DNA of 64,000 nucleotides from Thermoleophilales bacterium (GCA_020636955.1 JACJWY010000009.1:46987-110986), one strand, 5' to 3'. Positions 35,333 to 43,992 are shown, counted from the stretch's first letter. Made by a program: numbers and translations. Notes: generated from the letters alone by a model not told the origin.

Positions 35333-35348
35333 AAAGGAGCATCTGATT
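35333..35348 (+). promoter_or_regulatory. carD: ribosome binding site pointing to a non-standard carD start
   Basis: AAAGGAG 35333-35339 is one of the best ribosome binding sites in the window. Six bases after it comes ATT 35346, in frame with carD, and three bases after it CTG 35343, also in frame. The first standard start, GTG 35364, is 24 bases away, too far for this site. Confidence 0.5.
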
Positions 35349-35363
35349 TCCGATTCAGAGGCA

Positions 35364-35936
35364 GTGAACGGCGAAGTGGCTGAGGAAGATCTCGAACTGG
35401 ACGATCTGACTCCGTACGTGTGCGATTTCGAGGAAGGCGACAAAGTCGTCTACCCGCACCACGGGGCGGGCGTCGTCCTGAAGAAGGCCGATGCCGAGCT
35501 CATGGGAGAGACTCGCGAGTACCTGACGATCAAGATTCTGCATAACGATCTGACCGTGAAGGTCCCCACCGAGAAGGCCGGCGAAGCCGGACTGCGGAGG
35601 GTGATCGACGAGGACGAGATCAAGAAGGTCATCTCGGTGCTGTCGGATGAGGTTTCCGACATGCCCAAGAACTGGAACCGCCGGTTCAAGTACAACAAGG
35701 AAAAGATCAAGACGGGTGACGTCTTCGAACTTGCCGAAGTGGTCCGCAACCTCGCCCTTCGCGAGATGGAGAAGGGCCTTTCCACCGGTGAGAAGCAGAT
35801 GTACACCCGGGCCAAGAAGATCCTGGCCTCGGAGTTCATGTACGCCCTCGACAAGGACGAAGAGGGAGCCGAGAGCTACCTTGACGGGCTGCTCGAGGAG
35901 CGCTACGAAGCTTCGGTAGCCGCCGCCGCGGCCTAG
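35364..35936 (+). CDS. carD: CarD family transcription factor
   Basis: Essential actinobacterial regulator that binds RNA polymerase beta and stabilises the open promoter complex. The polymerase-interaction domain includes FEEGDKVVYPHHGAGVV (about residues 16-32); the C-terminal DNA-binding domain has the conserved Trp in PKNWNRRFKYN (about 100-110), the residue that props the bubble open, and GLSTGEKQMYTRAKKILASE. The reading frame continues without stop to CTG 35343 and ATT 35346, just after a strong ribosome binding site, so the true protein may be six or seven residues longer; GTG 35364 is the first standard start. Next to ispD, as in Mycobacterium. Confidence 0.92.
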   Translation: MNGEVAEEDLELDDLTPYVCDFEEGDKVVYPHHGAGVVLKKADAELMGETREYLTIKILHNDLTVKVPTEKAGEAGLRRVIDEDEIKKVISVLSDEVSDMPKNWNRRFKYNKEKIKTGDVFELAEVVRNLALREMEKGLSTGEKQMYTRAKKILASEFMYALDKDEEGAESYLDGLLEERYEASVAAAAA

Positions 35937-35960
35937 GCCGCCGGCTGGACGGTCCCCGGC

Positions 35961-36632
35961 ATGGGGGTACCGGCACTCATAGTGGCCGCCGGCTCCGGGC
36001 AGAGGCTCGGGGCCGGTGGGCCCAAGGCTCTGGTCGACCTGGCCGGACGCCCGATGTACGCCTGGTCGGTCGATGCCTTCCGCGAGGCGACCCACGTAAA
36101 CCGGATCTTCGTCGCGGTCCCGCCTGGCAAGGGGGATCTTTTCGATGAGCCAGGAATAGTCAAGGTTGAAGGGGGAGAGACCCGCTCCCATTCGGTTGCC
36201 AACGGGCTGGCCGCGATCACCGCGGCGGGCGAACCGGAAATGGTGGTCGTTCACGACGCCGCTCGCCCGCTGATCAGCCCGGCCTTGATCGATGCCGCGA
36301 TCATCGGTCTGGATCAGGACCCTGAGCTTCACGCACTGATCGCCGCCGCCCCTATGACCGACACGGTCAAGCGCCTTGGCAGCGACGGGGTGGTGGTCGA
36401 GACACTCGATCGTTCCGAGCTGGTTTCGGTGCAGACCCCTCAGGTCTTCCGGGCCTCGACCCTGAAGCAAGCGATCGCCTCGGGTGATCTGGCCGCGGCG
36501 ACCGACGACGCCTCGCTGATCGAGGCGGCAGGGGGGGCGGTCGGCGTGATCGAGTCGCCTTCAGGCAACATCAAGGTCACAGTCCCCGCGGACCTCGACC
36601 TCGCGGCACTCCTGCTCGAAAGAAGCCGATGA
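35961..36632 (+). CDS. ispD: 2-C-methyl-D-erythritol 4-phosphate cytidylyltransferase
   Basis: Third step of the non-mevalonate isoprenoid pathway, making CDP-methylerythritol. The nucleotide motif AAGSGQRLGAGGPKAL is at residues 9-24, VVHDAARPLI at about 94-103 and SVQTPQVFR at about 155-163. 223 residues, normal. The start is ATG 35961, 24 bases after carD. The stop overlaps the next start by four bases. Confidence 0.94.
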   Translation: MGVPALIVAAGSGQRLGAGGPKALVDLAGRPMYAWSVDAFREATHVNRIFVAVPPGKGDLFDEPGIVKVEGGETRSHSVANGLAAITAAGEPEMVVVHDAARPLISPALIDAAIIGLDQDPELHALIAAAPMTDTVKRLGSDGVVVETLDRSELVSVQTPQVFRASTLKQAIASGDLAAATDDASLIEAAGGAVGVIESPSGNIKVTVPADLDLAALLLERSR

Positions 36633-37477
36633 CCGACCAAGTGATCACCGACTACCACCTCCACCTGCGCGGAGATGACCTCGGCGCGAGGGCTATTGAT
36701 CATTTCAATGCGGAGAACATCGCCCGCTACGTCGAGGCGGCCGAGGTTGCCGGCGTGACCGATCTCGGTTGTGCCGAACACATGTATCGCTTCACCGAGG
36801 CGCTGACTGTCTGGCAACACCCCTTCTGGGATGAATGGGCGATCGACGACATCGACCAGTACGTCGAGGCGGTCCGGTCAAGTCCGATCAAACTGGGAAT
36901 AGAGGGCGATTACATCGTCGGAGCCGAAGAGAAGCTGGAGGCCATGCTCGGCTCCCGGCCCTTCGACTATGTGGTCGGGTCGGTCCACTTCCTCGGCGAC
37001 TATTCGCTGGACACCGAGGACTACACGATCTGGGATGGCAGCCAGGATCCCGATGACATCTGGCGCCGCTACTTCGAGACTCTGGCCGCCGCCGCCCGCT
37101 CCGGACTCTTCGACATCCTCGCCCACCCGGACCTGGTCAAGGTCTGGGGACGGGCCGGCAGGCTGCCTTCGGTCGACCCGCGCACCATCTATGAGCCGGC
37201 GATCGAGGCGATCGCCGAAACCGGGATCGCGGTCGAGGTCTCGACCGCCGGCCTGCGGAAGGGGGTGGGGGAGATCTATCCGGCCCCGGCTTTCATGGAA
37301 ATGTGCGTCGAAGCAGGGGCGGTTTTCACCCTCTCCTCGGATGCCCACGAGCCGGGCCAGATCGGCTTCCGCTACCGCGAGGGCATCGACTTCCTCCGCA
37401 GCCACGGGGTGGCCGAAATCGCGACTTTCGAAGGCCGCGCGAGGGAAATGAACCCGCTGGGCAGTGTCAACCCGTGA
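36629..37477 (+). CDS. PHP-domain phosphatase, histidinol-phosphatase type
   Basis: 282 residues with the PHP metal-site motifs in order: DYHLH at about 8-12, CAEH at about 46-49, the His in VVGSVHFLG (about 112-120), ILAHPDLVK (about 165-173) and the C-terminal SSDAH (about 233-237). This is the layout of HisJ-type histidinol-phosphatases, but other phosphate monoesters are possible, since no his genes are near. It is inserted between ispD and ispF with ATGA overlap at its start, so it is translated with the isoprenoid genes. Confidence 0.85.
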   Translation: MTDQVITDYHLHLRGDDLGARAIDHFNAENIARYVEAAEVAGVTDLGCAEHMYRFTEALTVWQHPFWDEWAIDDIDQYVEAVRSSPIKLGIEGDYIVGAEEKLEAMLGSRPFDYVVGSVHFLGDYSLDTEDYTIWDGSQDPDDIWRRYFETLAAAARSGLFDILAHPDLVKVWGRAGRLPSVDPRTIYEPAIEAIAETGIAVEVSTAGLRKGVGEIYPAPAFMEMCVEAGAVFTLSSDAHEPGQIGFRYREGIDFLRSHGVAEIATFEGRAREMNPLGSVNP

Positions 37478-37490
37478 GACGATTGGCCTG

Positions 37491-37952
37491 ATGGCATTCA
37501 GCGTCGGCATCGGATATGACAGCCACCGCTTCGCGGAGGGTCGCAGGCTGATTCTCGGGGGCGTTGAGATCCCTCATGAGAAAGGGCTGAGTGGGCATTC
37601 CGACGCGGATGTGCTGACTCACGCGGTGATCGACGCGATCCTCGGGGCGGCCGGCCTCGGTGACATCGGCGAGGTTTTCCCGGATACCGATCCGGCCTGG
37701 GAAGGCGCCGATTCGATCGGGTTGCTCAGCACCGTTCTCGGCATGCTCCGCGGCCCGATCCTCAACCTGGACGCAACGCTGATCTGCGAGCAGCCGAAAC
37801 TGGGTCCCCACCGCCCGGCGATGGTCTCGAAGTTGTCTGAAGTGACCGGAACCCGGGTAAGCGTGAAGGCAACCACCAACGAACAGATGGGCTGGATCGG
37901 CCGCGGCGAAGGAATCGCCTGCATGGCGGTCGCGGCGGTCGATCTGGACTGA
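37491..37952 (+). CDS. ispF: 2-C-methyl-D-erythritol 2,4-cyclodiphosphate synthase
   Basis: Fifth step of the non-mevalonate pathway. GIGYDSHRFAEG (about residues 6-17) with the zinc-binding Asp and His, GHSDADVL (about 37-44), DIGEVFPDTD and the C-terminal ATTNEQMGWIGRGEGIA (about 128-144) are all present. 153 residues. The frame extends to 37464, but ATG 37491 gives the family's N terminus and lies 13 bases after the preceding stop. Confidence 0.95.
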   Translation: MAFSVGIGYDSHRFAEGRRLILGGVEIPHEKGLSGHSDADVLTHAVIDAILGAAGLGDIGEVFPDTDPAWEGADSIGLLSTVLGMLRGPILNLDATLICEQPKLGPHRPAMVSKLSEVTGTRVSVKATTNEQMGWIGRGEGIACMAVAAVDLD

Positions 37953-37960
37953 ACCTCAAG

Positions 37961-37975
37961 TAGAGTCAAACTCCA
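37961..37975 (+). promoter_or_regulatory. possible -10 box for the acyl-CoA synthetase gene
   Basis: TAGAGT 37961-37966 ends 9 bases before ATG 37976, slightly farther than in the leaderless genes. Confidence 0.3.
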
Positions 37976-39595
37976 ATGAACCCGGTCAAGTCGGCTCTTG
38001 AAGTCGTTTCCAACAAGAGCTTCGAGATTCGCACCCTGCACCGCGCCGGGGTGGTCGGCGGACTGGGTCCGACCGCGTTGCCGCTTGCCGCATCGGCCCT
38101 GATCCGGGGCGGGACGACGCCGGCAACGGCGATCCGGGTCGCCGCGGCCAAGCACGGGGACAGGGTCTATCTCGAGGATGAGGGTGGCGAGCTGACCTTC
38201 GGCGAGGTCCACCGGCGAAGCAACGCCCTTGCCCACGCCTTCGCGGGATTGGGGATCGGGCCCGGCGACGGTCTGGCGGTCATGTGTCGAAACCACCGCG
38301 GTTTCGTTGAATCGAACCTGGCCGGCTGGAAGCTCGGCGCCAACGTGATCCTGCTCAACACCATGTTCTCCGGGCCCCAGCTGGCCGACGTGATCGAGCG
38401 CGAGGGAGCGAAAGTGGTCGTTTTAGACCAGGAGTTCGAGCAGCTGCTCTCAGGCGTTCCGGAAACGGTGGGCAGGGTCTGCGGCTTCGAGGACGAGCCG
38501 GGCACCTCCGGGCTGCCCAGCCTCGATGACCTGATCGCCTCCAACGATGATTCCGAACTGCCCTGGCCGGAGGAGAAGGGTCGCAACGTGATCCTCACTT
38601 CCGGGACAACCGGGACCCCGAAGGGTGCCCAGCGGCCGGCGCCCAGCGGCCTGGCCGTGATGGTGGGTCTGCTCGACCGGATCCCCCATTTCTCCGGCGA
38701 GACCATCGTCATGGCGGCGCCGCTGTTTCACTCCTGGGGTTACCTGAACTCGATCATCGGAACCTCGGTCGGGGCCAGGCTGGTGCTGCAGCGGCGCTTC
38801 CGGCCGGAGCAGACGATGGAGCTGGTCGATCAGTACTCGGCGGATGCCCTGGTAGCGGTGCCGGTGATGCTCCAGCGGATCCTCGAGCTCGACGAGGAGA
38901 CCAGTCGCCATTTCCGGGCCGAGGAGCTGAAGATCGTCACCCTGTCCGGGTCGGCCCTTCCGGGCGGGCTCGCGACCGCCTGGATGGACCGCTACGGGGA
39001 CAACATCTACAACTTCTACGGGTCGACCGAGGTGGCGATGGGCTCGATTGCCACGCCGGAAGACCTTCGCGTGGACCCGGCCACTGCCGGAAGACCTCCG
39101 TACGGGACCAGCGTCAAGCTGGTCGACGAGTTCGGTGAGGAAGTGGCCCCGGGCGAAACCGGTCGCATCTTCATTCGCAACGAAATGACCTTCGATGGTT
39201 ACACCGGCGGGGGCAACAAGGAAAACCTGGATGGATTCCTGTCCAGTGGTGACGTCGGGCATTTCGATTCGGAAGGACGCCTGTTCATCGACGGCCGCGA
39301 CGACGAGATGATCGTCTCCGGTGGAGAGAACGTGTATCCGGCCGAGGTAGAGGATCTGATCGCCGGCCTCGACAAGGTCGCCGAGACCGCGGTGATCGGG
39401 GTTGACGACGAAAAGTTCGGACAGGCGCTCCGGGCCTATGTGGTTCTGAAGGACGGCGAAGTCATGGACGAAGCCGACGTTCGCGGCCACGTCAAGGCCA
39501 ATCTGGCCTCCTACAAGGCGCCCAGGGATGTGGTCTTCCTGCCTGAGCTGCCGCGAAATGCGACCGGCAAGATCCTCAAACGCTCCCTTGAGTAG
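37976..39595 (+). CDS. acyl-CoA synthetase (AMP-binding enzyme)
   Basis: Activates a carboxylic acid, probably a fatty acid, to the CoA ester through an acyl-AMP. The P-loop ILTSGTTGTPKGAQ is at about residues 204-217, YGSTE at about 346-350, the FIDGRDDEMIVSGGENVYPAEVE hinge at about 436-458 and the catalytic C-terminal Lys in RNATGKILKRSL. 539 residues. The N-terminal extension of about 50 residues is like FadD2-type actinobacterial enzymes. It splits the isp genes from cysS. Substrate length cannot be told. Confidence 0.9.
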   Translation: MNPVKSALEVVSNKSFEIRTLHRAGVVGGLGPTALPLAASALIRGGTTPATAIRVAAAKHGDRVYLEDEGGELTFGEVHRRSNALAHAFAGLGIGPGDGLAVMCRNHRGFVESNLAGWKLGANVILLNTMFSGPQLADVIEREGAKVVVLDQEFEQLLSGVPETVGRVCGFEDEPGTSGLPSLDDLIASNDDSELPWPEEKGRNVILTSGTTGTPKGAQRPAPSGLAVMVGLLDRIPHFSGETIVMAAPLFHSWGYLNSIIGTSVGARLVLQRRFRPEQTMELVDQYSADALVAVPVMLQRILELDEETSRHFRAEELKIVTLSGSALPGGLATAWMDRYGDNIYNFYGSTEVAMGSIATPEDLRVDPATAGRPPYGTSVKLVDEFGEEVAPGETGRIFIRNEMTFDGYTGGGNKENLDGFLSSGDVGHFDSEGRLFIDGRDDEMIVSGGENVYPAEVEDLIAGLDKVAETAVIGVDDEKFGQALRAYVVLKDGEVMDEADVRGHVKANLASYKAPRDVVFLPELPRNATGKILKRSLE

Positions 39596-39611
39596 TAGTT
39601 TTCAAGCGACG

Positions 39612-40772
39612 ATGAGCGATTCCACCCCAGCTCCGTCGAAGCAAGAGGGCGCCCGCGGGAACGGGCTGCCCCTCGAGTTGCGCCAGGTCGGCGAGTCCTC
39701 GGGCAAACTCACCTCGCGAATCGAGGCCTTTGCCAAGGAACTGACGGCGAGCGAGGCCCGGGCCCGGGAAGCCGAAGTAGCGGCCCGCGAGGCCGAGCTC
39801 AAGGCTCTGGCGGCAGCGCGTGATTCGCTCGCCCAGGCCCGCAGGGCGAAAGAGGAAGCGGAGCGGGCAAAGGCTTCGGCGGCGACCGCGGACCAGCGCG
39901 TCGAGGCGGTGAAGACCCAGGCCGCCCGTGAAGTAGCGGAAGCTCGCGAGGACATCAAGACCAAGGCGCGCGAAACGCTTCGCAAGCTCAGTGCCGAAGC
40001 CCGCGAAAAGATCGAGGAATCGCGCAAGGCCCGGCTGGCGGCCGAAGAGAAGGCGAAGGAACTCGAGCAGAAGGACGCCGACCAGCGCGAGGCCCAGGCC
40101 AAGGTCGAGGCGGACCTGAAGCGGGTCGAGGGAACCCTCAAGCAGGAGCGCGAATCCCGGGAAGAAGCGACCGCCAAAGTCGCCGCCGAGGGCGAGGAAA
40201 GGCTCGCCGCCCGGACCAGGCACCTCGAGGAGGTGGCCGAGCGACTGGCCAAGGAATCCCGTCAGGCAGCCGAGCGGGAAGCCAAGAACCGGATCGATGC
40301 CGCCGACGAGCGGACCCGCAAGGCCCAGGAAAGAGCTGCGCAGGCCGAAGCCCACGCCAACGAATTCGAATCGCTTGCCCGTCAGCGGATCGCCGAAATC
40401 GAGGCCGATGTCGACCGGCGGGTGATGGAAGGCACCGAGCAGGTGCGGCGTGAGGCCGCCGAGCGGGTCGAGGAACTGATCGAGCGTTTCGGCCGGGAAG
40501 CCGAGGAGAACGCCCGGCGGCGGGCGGACGAACGCCTGCGCGAAGAGGACGAGCGCATCCAGCGCGAAGCCGAACGCCGGGCCGACATCGCCCGCAAGTC
40601 GGCCGAGGATGATGTCCAGGCGGCGGCCGACCGGGCCCGTCAGGAAGCCCTCCGCGCGGCCTCGAGTACGGCCCCGGAATGGGAACGCTCCGAGGGCGGT
40701 GAGGGCGAGGGTGGCCCGAGCCCGAGGCGTCGCCGCGGCGGCCCCGGGGCCGGCGGCTACCGAACCTTCTGA
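39612..40772 (+). CDS. long coiled-coil protein of unknown function
   Basis: 386 residues, of which about 30-360 are one continuous charged coiled coil rich in Ala, Glu, Arg and Lys (repeats like EARAREAEVAAREAE and EENARRRADERLREEDERI). The end is Gly/Arg/Pro-rich (GGPSPRRRRGGPGAGGYRTF). There is no signal peptide or membrane segment. Composition recalls cytoskeletal or scaffold proteins and also TolA-like domains, but similarity at this level is uninformative. ATG 39612 is 16 bases after the synthetase stop; the frame continues upstream within that gene, which I do not use. Ends 17 bases before cysS. Confidence 0.7.
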   Translation: MSDSTPAPSKQEGARGNGLPLELRQVGESSGKLTSRIEAFAKELTASEARAREAEVAAREAELKALAAARDSLAQARRAKEEAERAKASAATADQRVEAVKTQAAREVAEAREDIKTKARETLRKLSAEAREKIEESRKARLAAEEKAKELEQKDADQREAQAKVEADLKRVEGTLKQERESREEATAKVAAEGEERLAARTRHLEEVAERLAKESRQAAEREAKNRIDAADERTRKAQERAAQAEAHANEFESLARQRIAEIEADVDRRVMEGTEQVRREAAERVEELIERFGREAEENARRRADERLREEDERIQREAERRADIARKSAEDDVQAAADRARQEALRAASSTAPEWERSEGGEGEGGPSPRRRRGGPGAGGYRTF

Positions 40773-40789
40773 GCAGCCACTCCGCGGCG

Positions 40790-42181
40790 ATGCGCGAGGT
40801 CAGGATCAGGGACACGATGAGCGGGGATCTCCTCACGCTGGACAGCGAGCGCGAGGTCGGCATCTACGCCTGTGGCCCGACGGTCTACAGCCGGATCCAC
40901 ATCGGCAACGCGAGACCCTTCGTGATCTTCACTCTGTTGGCCCGCTTTCTCAGAAGCGAGGGATACCAGGCAAAGCTGGCGATCAACGTCACCGATGTAA
41001 ACGACAAGATCTACACGGCAGCGGTCGAGCGGGGAATCACCTCGACCGAACTGGCTGGAGAAATGACCGCCGCCTATTTCGAGGACACGGGAAGGCTCGG
41101 TCTCGGACGACCCGACTCGGAACCCCTCGCCACGGAGACGATCGGACCGATAGTCGATCTGATCGCCACCCTCGTCGAGGAAGGTCACGCCTACGAGTCG
41201 GGAGGCGACGTCTATTTCTCGGTTCGCAGCTTCGACGGTTACGGCAAGCTTTCCCATCGTCCGACCGAGGACATGGAGCAGGGAGAGGGCGATGACGCCG
41301 GTTCCCTGAAGCGCGACCCGCTCGATTTCGCCCTCTGGAAGGCGAAAAAGGAAGGCGAGGACAGCAGCTGGGATTCGCCGTGGGGTCCGGGTCGTCCCGG
41401 CTGGCACATCGAATGCTCGGCCATGGCCGAGGCCGAACTGGGCCAGCCTTTCACTATCCACGGAGGCGGCTCCGACCTGGTCTTTCCGCATCACGAAAAC
41501 GAGATTGCCCAGTCCGAGGCGGCGCGCGGCCGGCAGCTGGCCCGGATCTGGATGCACAACGGCATGATCGAGACCGGCGCCGAGAAGATGTCGAAATCGG
41601 TCGGCAACATCTTCCAGCTCTCGGAAGCCCTGGACGTTTACGGCCCCGAAACCGTGGTTGCCTACCTGATCTCGGGCCATTACCGCCAACCTCTCGCCTT
41701 CGGTGAAGGGCCGCTCGAGCAGGCCGCCGCCGGCAACGAAAGATTGCGCAACTTCCTTCGCGAGAATCCACCCGCCGGCGGGAACGAGAGCGGCTCCGGC
41801 CAGGAGGCTGCCGCGGGCGAAGAAGTGCGGGCCGCCGGTTCCCGTTTCCGTGACGCCCTCGCTGATGACTTCAATACGCCCCGGGCGATGCGCGAGGCAT
41901 TCGACCTGGTCCGGGCGGTCAATCAGCGGCCCGAGGATCCTGCCCTCGCTGGCGCGGGCACGGAACTCGCCGGCATGCTCGAGCTGGTCGGACTCGGATC
42001 CCTGGCTGCCGGCGGGGATGATGGTCCCGATGCGGCGGCGCTCAAACTGCTCGAAGCACGAAACACGGCCCGCGCTGACAAGGACTGGGCCCGCGCCGAC
42101 GAGATCCGTGATCAATTGGCCGGACTCGGCTGGGAGGTCCGGGACGGGGCCGACGGCGCCCGACTCGTGCCCCGAAGCTGA
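40790..42181 (+). CDS. cysS: cysteinyl-tRNA synthetase
   Basis: Charges tRNA-Cys. The class I motifs are HIGN at about 36-39 (in SRIHIGNARPF) and KMSKS at 265-269; zinc ligands are the Cys of YACGPTV (about 25-31), the Cys of HIECSAMAE (about 205-213) and the His of VFPHHENEIAQSE. 463 residues. The start is ATG 40790. Transcribed with rlmB (1 base between stop and start), an order shared by Bacillus and Mycobacterium. Confidence 0.96.
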   Translation: MREVRIRDTMSGDLLTLDSEREVGIYACGPTVYSRIHIGNARPFVIFTLLARFLRSEGYQAKLAINVTDVNDKIYTAAVERGITSTELAGEMTAAYFEDTGRLGLGRPDSEPLATETIGPIVDLIATLVEEGHAYESGGDVYFSVRSFDGYGKLSHRPTEDMEQGEGDDAGSLKRDPLDFALWKAKKEGEDSSWDSPWGPGRPGWHIECSAMAEAELGQPFTIHGGGSDLVFPHHENEIAQSEAARGRQLARIWMHNGMIETGAEKMSKSVGNIFQLSEALDVYGPETVVAYLISGHYRQPLAFGEGPLEQAAAGNERLRNFLRENPPAGGNESGSGQEAAAGEEVRAAGSRFRDALADDFNTPRAMREAFDLVRAVNQRPEDPALAGAGTELAGMLELVGLGSLAAGGDDGPDAAALKLLEARNTARADKDWARADEIRDQLAGLGWEVRDGADGARLVPRS

Positions 42182-42182
42182 G

Positions 42183-42839
42183 ATGGCACCGAACGAGATC
42201 ATCTACGGCCGCAATCCCGTTGAGGAAGCCGAAAAAGGCCGGCGCCGCGTGCTGCGGATCTGGAAGTTCCCGGAAGCTCCGGAGGCCAAGCTGGTCGAGC
42301 TCTGCGGGTCGACCGACCACCAGGGCATCGTCGCCGAAGTCGAGCCGTTCCCGTACGTGGACGGTGAAGACCTGCTCGGCGGGGAGGAGGCCCTGATTGT
42401 CGTCCTGGACCAGATTCAGGATCCGCGCAACCTGGGGGCGGTCTGCCGCTCGGCAGAGGCAGCTGGAGCCACGGGGGTGGTGATCCCGGATCGCCGGGCC
42501 GCCTCGGTCACCGCGGCCGCCGCGAAGGCCTCGGCCGGCGCGGTCGAGCATCTGAAAATAGCCCGGGTTCGCAACATCAGCGACTGGATCACTCAGGCCA
42601 AGGATTCCGGCTTCTGGATCTGGGGTGCCGACGGAAGGTCGGACCAGGCCCCGTGGCAGGTCGACCTGACCGGTAAGACCGCCCTGGTCCTCGGCACCGA
42701 GGAGAAGGGCCTCAGGCCCCGGGTGGCCGATTCCTGTGATGGTCTGATCGCCATTCCCCAGGCCGGACAGGTCGATTCCCTGAACGTCTCCGTTGCCGCT
42801 TCGATCCTCATTTTCGAAGCCGTCCGCCAGCGTTCCTGA
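42183..42839 (+). CDS. rlmB: 23S rRNA (guanosine-2'-O-)-methyltransferase, TrmH/SpoU family
   Basis: Methylates a ribose in 23S rRNA. The short N-terminal substrate domain starts with IIYGRNPVEEA (about 6-16); the knotted SPOUT domain has DQIQDPRNLGAVCRSAEAAGA (about 76-96), LVLGTEEKGL (about 171-180) and the knot signature IPQAGQVDSLNVSVAASILIFE (about 191-212). 218 residues. The frame is open far upstream inside cysS; ATG 42183 right after the cysS stop is the start. Confidence 0.92.
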   Translation: MAPNEIIYGRNPVEEAEKGRRRVLRIWKFPEAPEAKLVELCGSTDHQGIVAEVEPFPYVDGEDLLGGEEALIVVLDQIQDPRNLGAVCRSAEAAGATGVVIPDRRAASVTAAAAKASAGAVEHLKIARVRNISDWITQAKDSGFWIWGADGRSDQAPWQVDLTGKTALVLGTEEKGLRPRVADSCDGLIAIPQAGQVDSLNVSVAASILIFEAVRQRS

Positions 42840-42905
42840 GCCCTGCCGCGGCCTTCGCCGCGCACCCCCGTCTGCAATCCGGATTGCATTTCCGGAGGCC
42901 GCGAG

Positions 42906-42933
42906 TTGACAGAACTCTGCGCGCGTGTAAACT
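42906..42933 (+). promoter_or_regulatory. promoter of the SigH-like sigma factor gene
   Basis: Perfect TTGACA 42906-42911 and TAAACT 42928-42933, 16 bases apart. The leader is about 105 bases and ends in AAAGGAG (43030-43036), 8 bases before GTG 43045. It is the most canonical housekeeping promoter seen in the window. Confidence 0.8.
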
Positions 42934-43044
42934 AATCATCAGATAAAGGGTGAACCTCGACTTGAGTGTGAGGGTCATCTGTCAGCAAGGGCGTCCAGGG
43001 GAGGTAAGTGGCGCCACAGGCCTTCTTCTAAAGGAGAATGTGCG

Positions 43045-43743
43045 GTGGCTACCCCAACCTCTATTTCGCATAAACAAGCGGTTCTTGACGTCCCGGCCGG
43101 ATCTGCGTCATCCGTATATAACGCTCGAGTTGAGCCTGATGATGAAACCCTTGTCGCCTTCGCCAAGCGCGGCAAGACCGATGCCGCCGATCGTTTGATC
43201 CGGCGCTACCACAGCTTCGTCCGGCTCAAGGCCTCGTCTTACTTCCTGGTCGGCGGTGATTCCGACGACCTGATTCAGGAGGGCCTGCTCGGTCTCCACA
43301 AGGCAATTCGCGACTACCGAACCGACCGCGAGTCGAGTTTTCGCAACTTCGCGGAGCTCTGCATCACCCGCCAGATCATCACCGCGGTAAAGACGGCCAC
43401 CAGGAACAAGCACGCTCCGCTCAACCAGTACGTCTCCTTCGGCCAGTCGCCGGCTTCCAACACGGAATCCGAGACGACCATGGAGGAGATCCTGCCCGGG
43501 CCGACCGCGCTCGATCCGGTGAACCAGGCAATCAGCTCCGAGGAGCTGGCTTCGCTGGTCTCCTGTCTGCAGGCCTCGCTCTCGGAGATGGAGAGCAGCG
43601 TGCTCGGCTACTACCTGGAAGATCGTTCCTACGAGGATGTGGCGGCACTGCTCGGCTGCGAAACCAAGACGGTCGATAACGCCCTCCAGCGGGTCAAACG
43701 CAAGGTCAGCAAGCACCTCGAGTCGCGCGACGTCGCCGTCTGA
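43045..43743 (+). CDS. sigH: sigma-70 family sigma factor, SigH (Spo0H)-like
   Basis: 232 residues with regions 2 and 4 of sigma factors. Region 2 contains RRYHSFVRLKASSYFLVGGDSDDLIQEGLLGL, followed by FRNFAELCITRQIITAVKTATRNKHAPLNQYVS, and region 4 ends in CETKTVDNALQRVKRKVSKHL. These blocks follow Bacillus SigH nearly word for word, unlike ordinary ECF factors. In Bacillus SigH drives entry into stationary phase and sporulation; here the regulon is unknown. The location just after rlmB is also the Bacillus location. GTG 43045 has AAAGGAG at 8 bases. Confidence 0.85.
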   Translation: MATPTSISHKQAVLDVPAGSASSVYNARVEPDDETLVAFAKRGKTDAADRLIRRYHSFVRLKASSYFLVGGDSDDLIQEGLLGLHKAIRDYRTDRESSFRNFAELCITRQIITAVKTATRNKHAPLNQYVSFGQSPASNTESETTMEEILPGPTALDPVNQAISSEELASLVSCLQASLSEMESSVLGYYLEDRSYEDVAALLGCETKTVDNALQRVKRKVSKHLESRDVAV

Positions 43744-43835
43744 GCAACTGAAGAAGGGTCTGGCAGCTCGTCGCCCCGTCCGGACCGCACCCGGGCGGGA
43801 CCAAAGCCTGCCGGACTGTCAGAATCCCGCCTCCT

Positions 43836-43909
43836 GCCCGGCTAGCTCAATTGGCTAGAGCACCTGTCTTGTAAACAGGAGGTTTCCGGTTCGAGCCCGG
43901 AGCCGGGCT
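43836..43909 (+). tRNA. tRNA-Thr (anticodon TGT)
   Basis: 74 bases. Acceptor stem GCCCGGC 43836-43842 pairs with GCCGGGC 43902-43908, discriminator T. The D arm has AGCTCAATTGGCTAGAGC, the anticodon stem CCTGT/ACAGG encloses CTTGTAA with anticodon TGT, and the T arm has the loop TTCGAGC between CCGG-type stems. CCA is not encoded. A tRNA-Thr also follows this region near secE in Mycobacterium. Confidence 0.96.
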
Positions 43910-43992
43910 TGGTTTCGGCGGCGCAAATCGGCACCACCGGACCTGGATCGGCATCGCCGGGGTCAGGTTGTAACCGTCCAGCGGCGGGCGTG

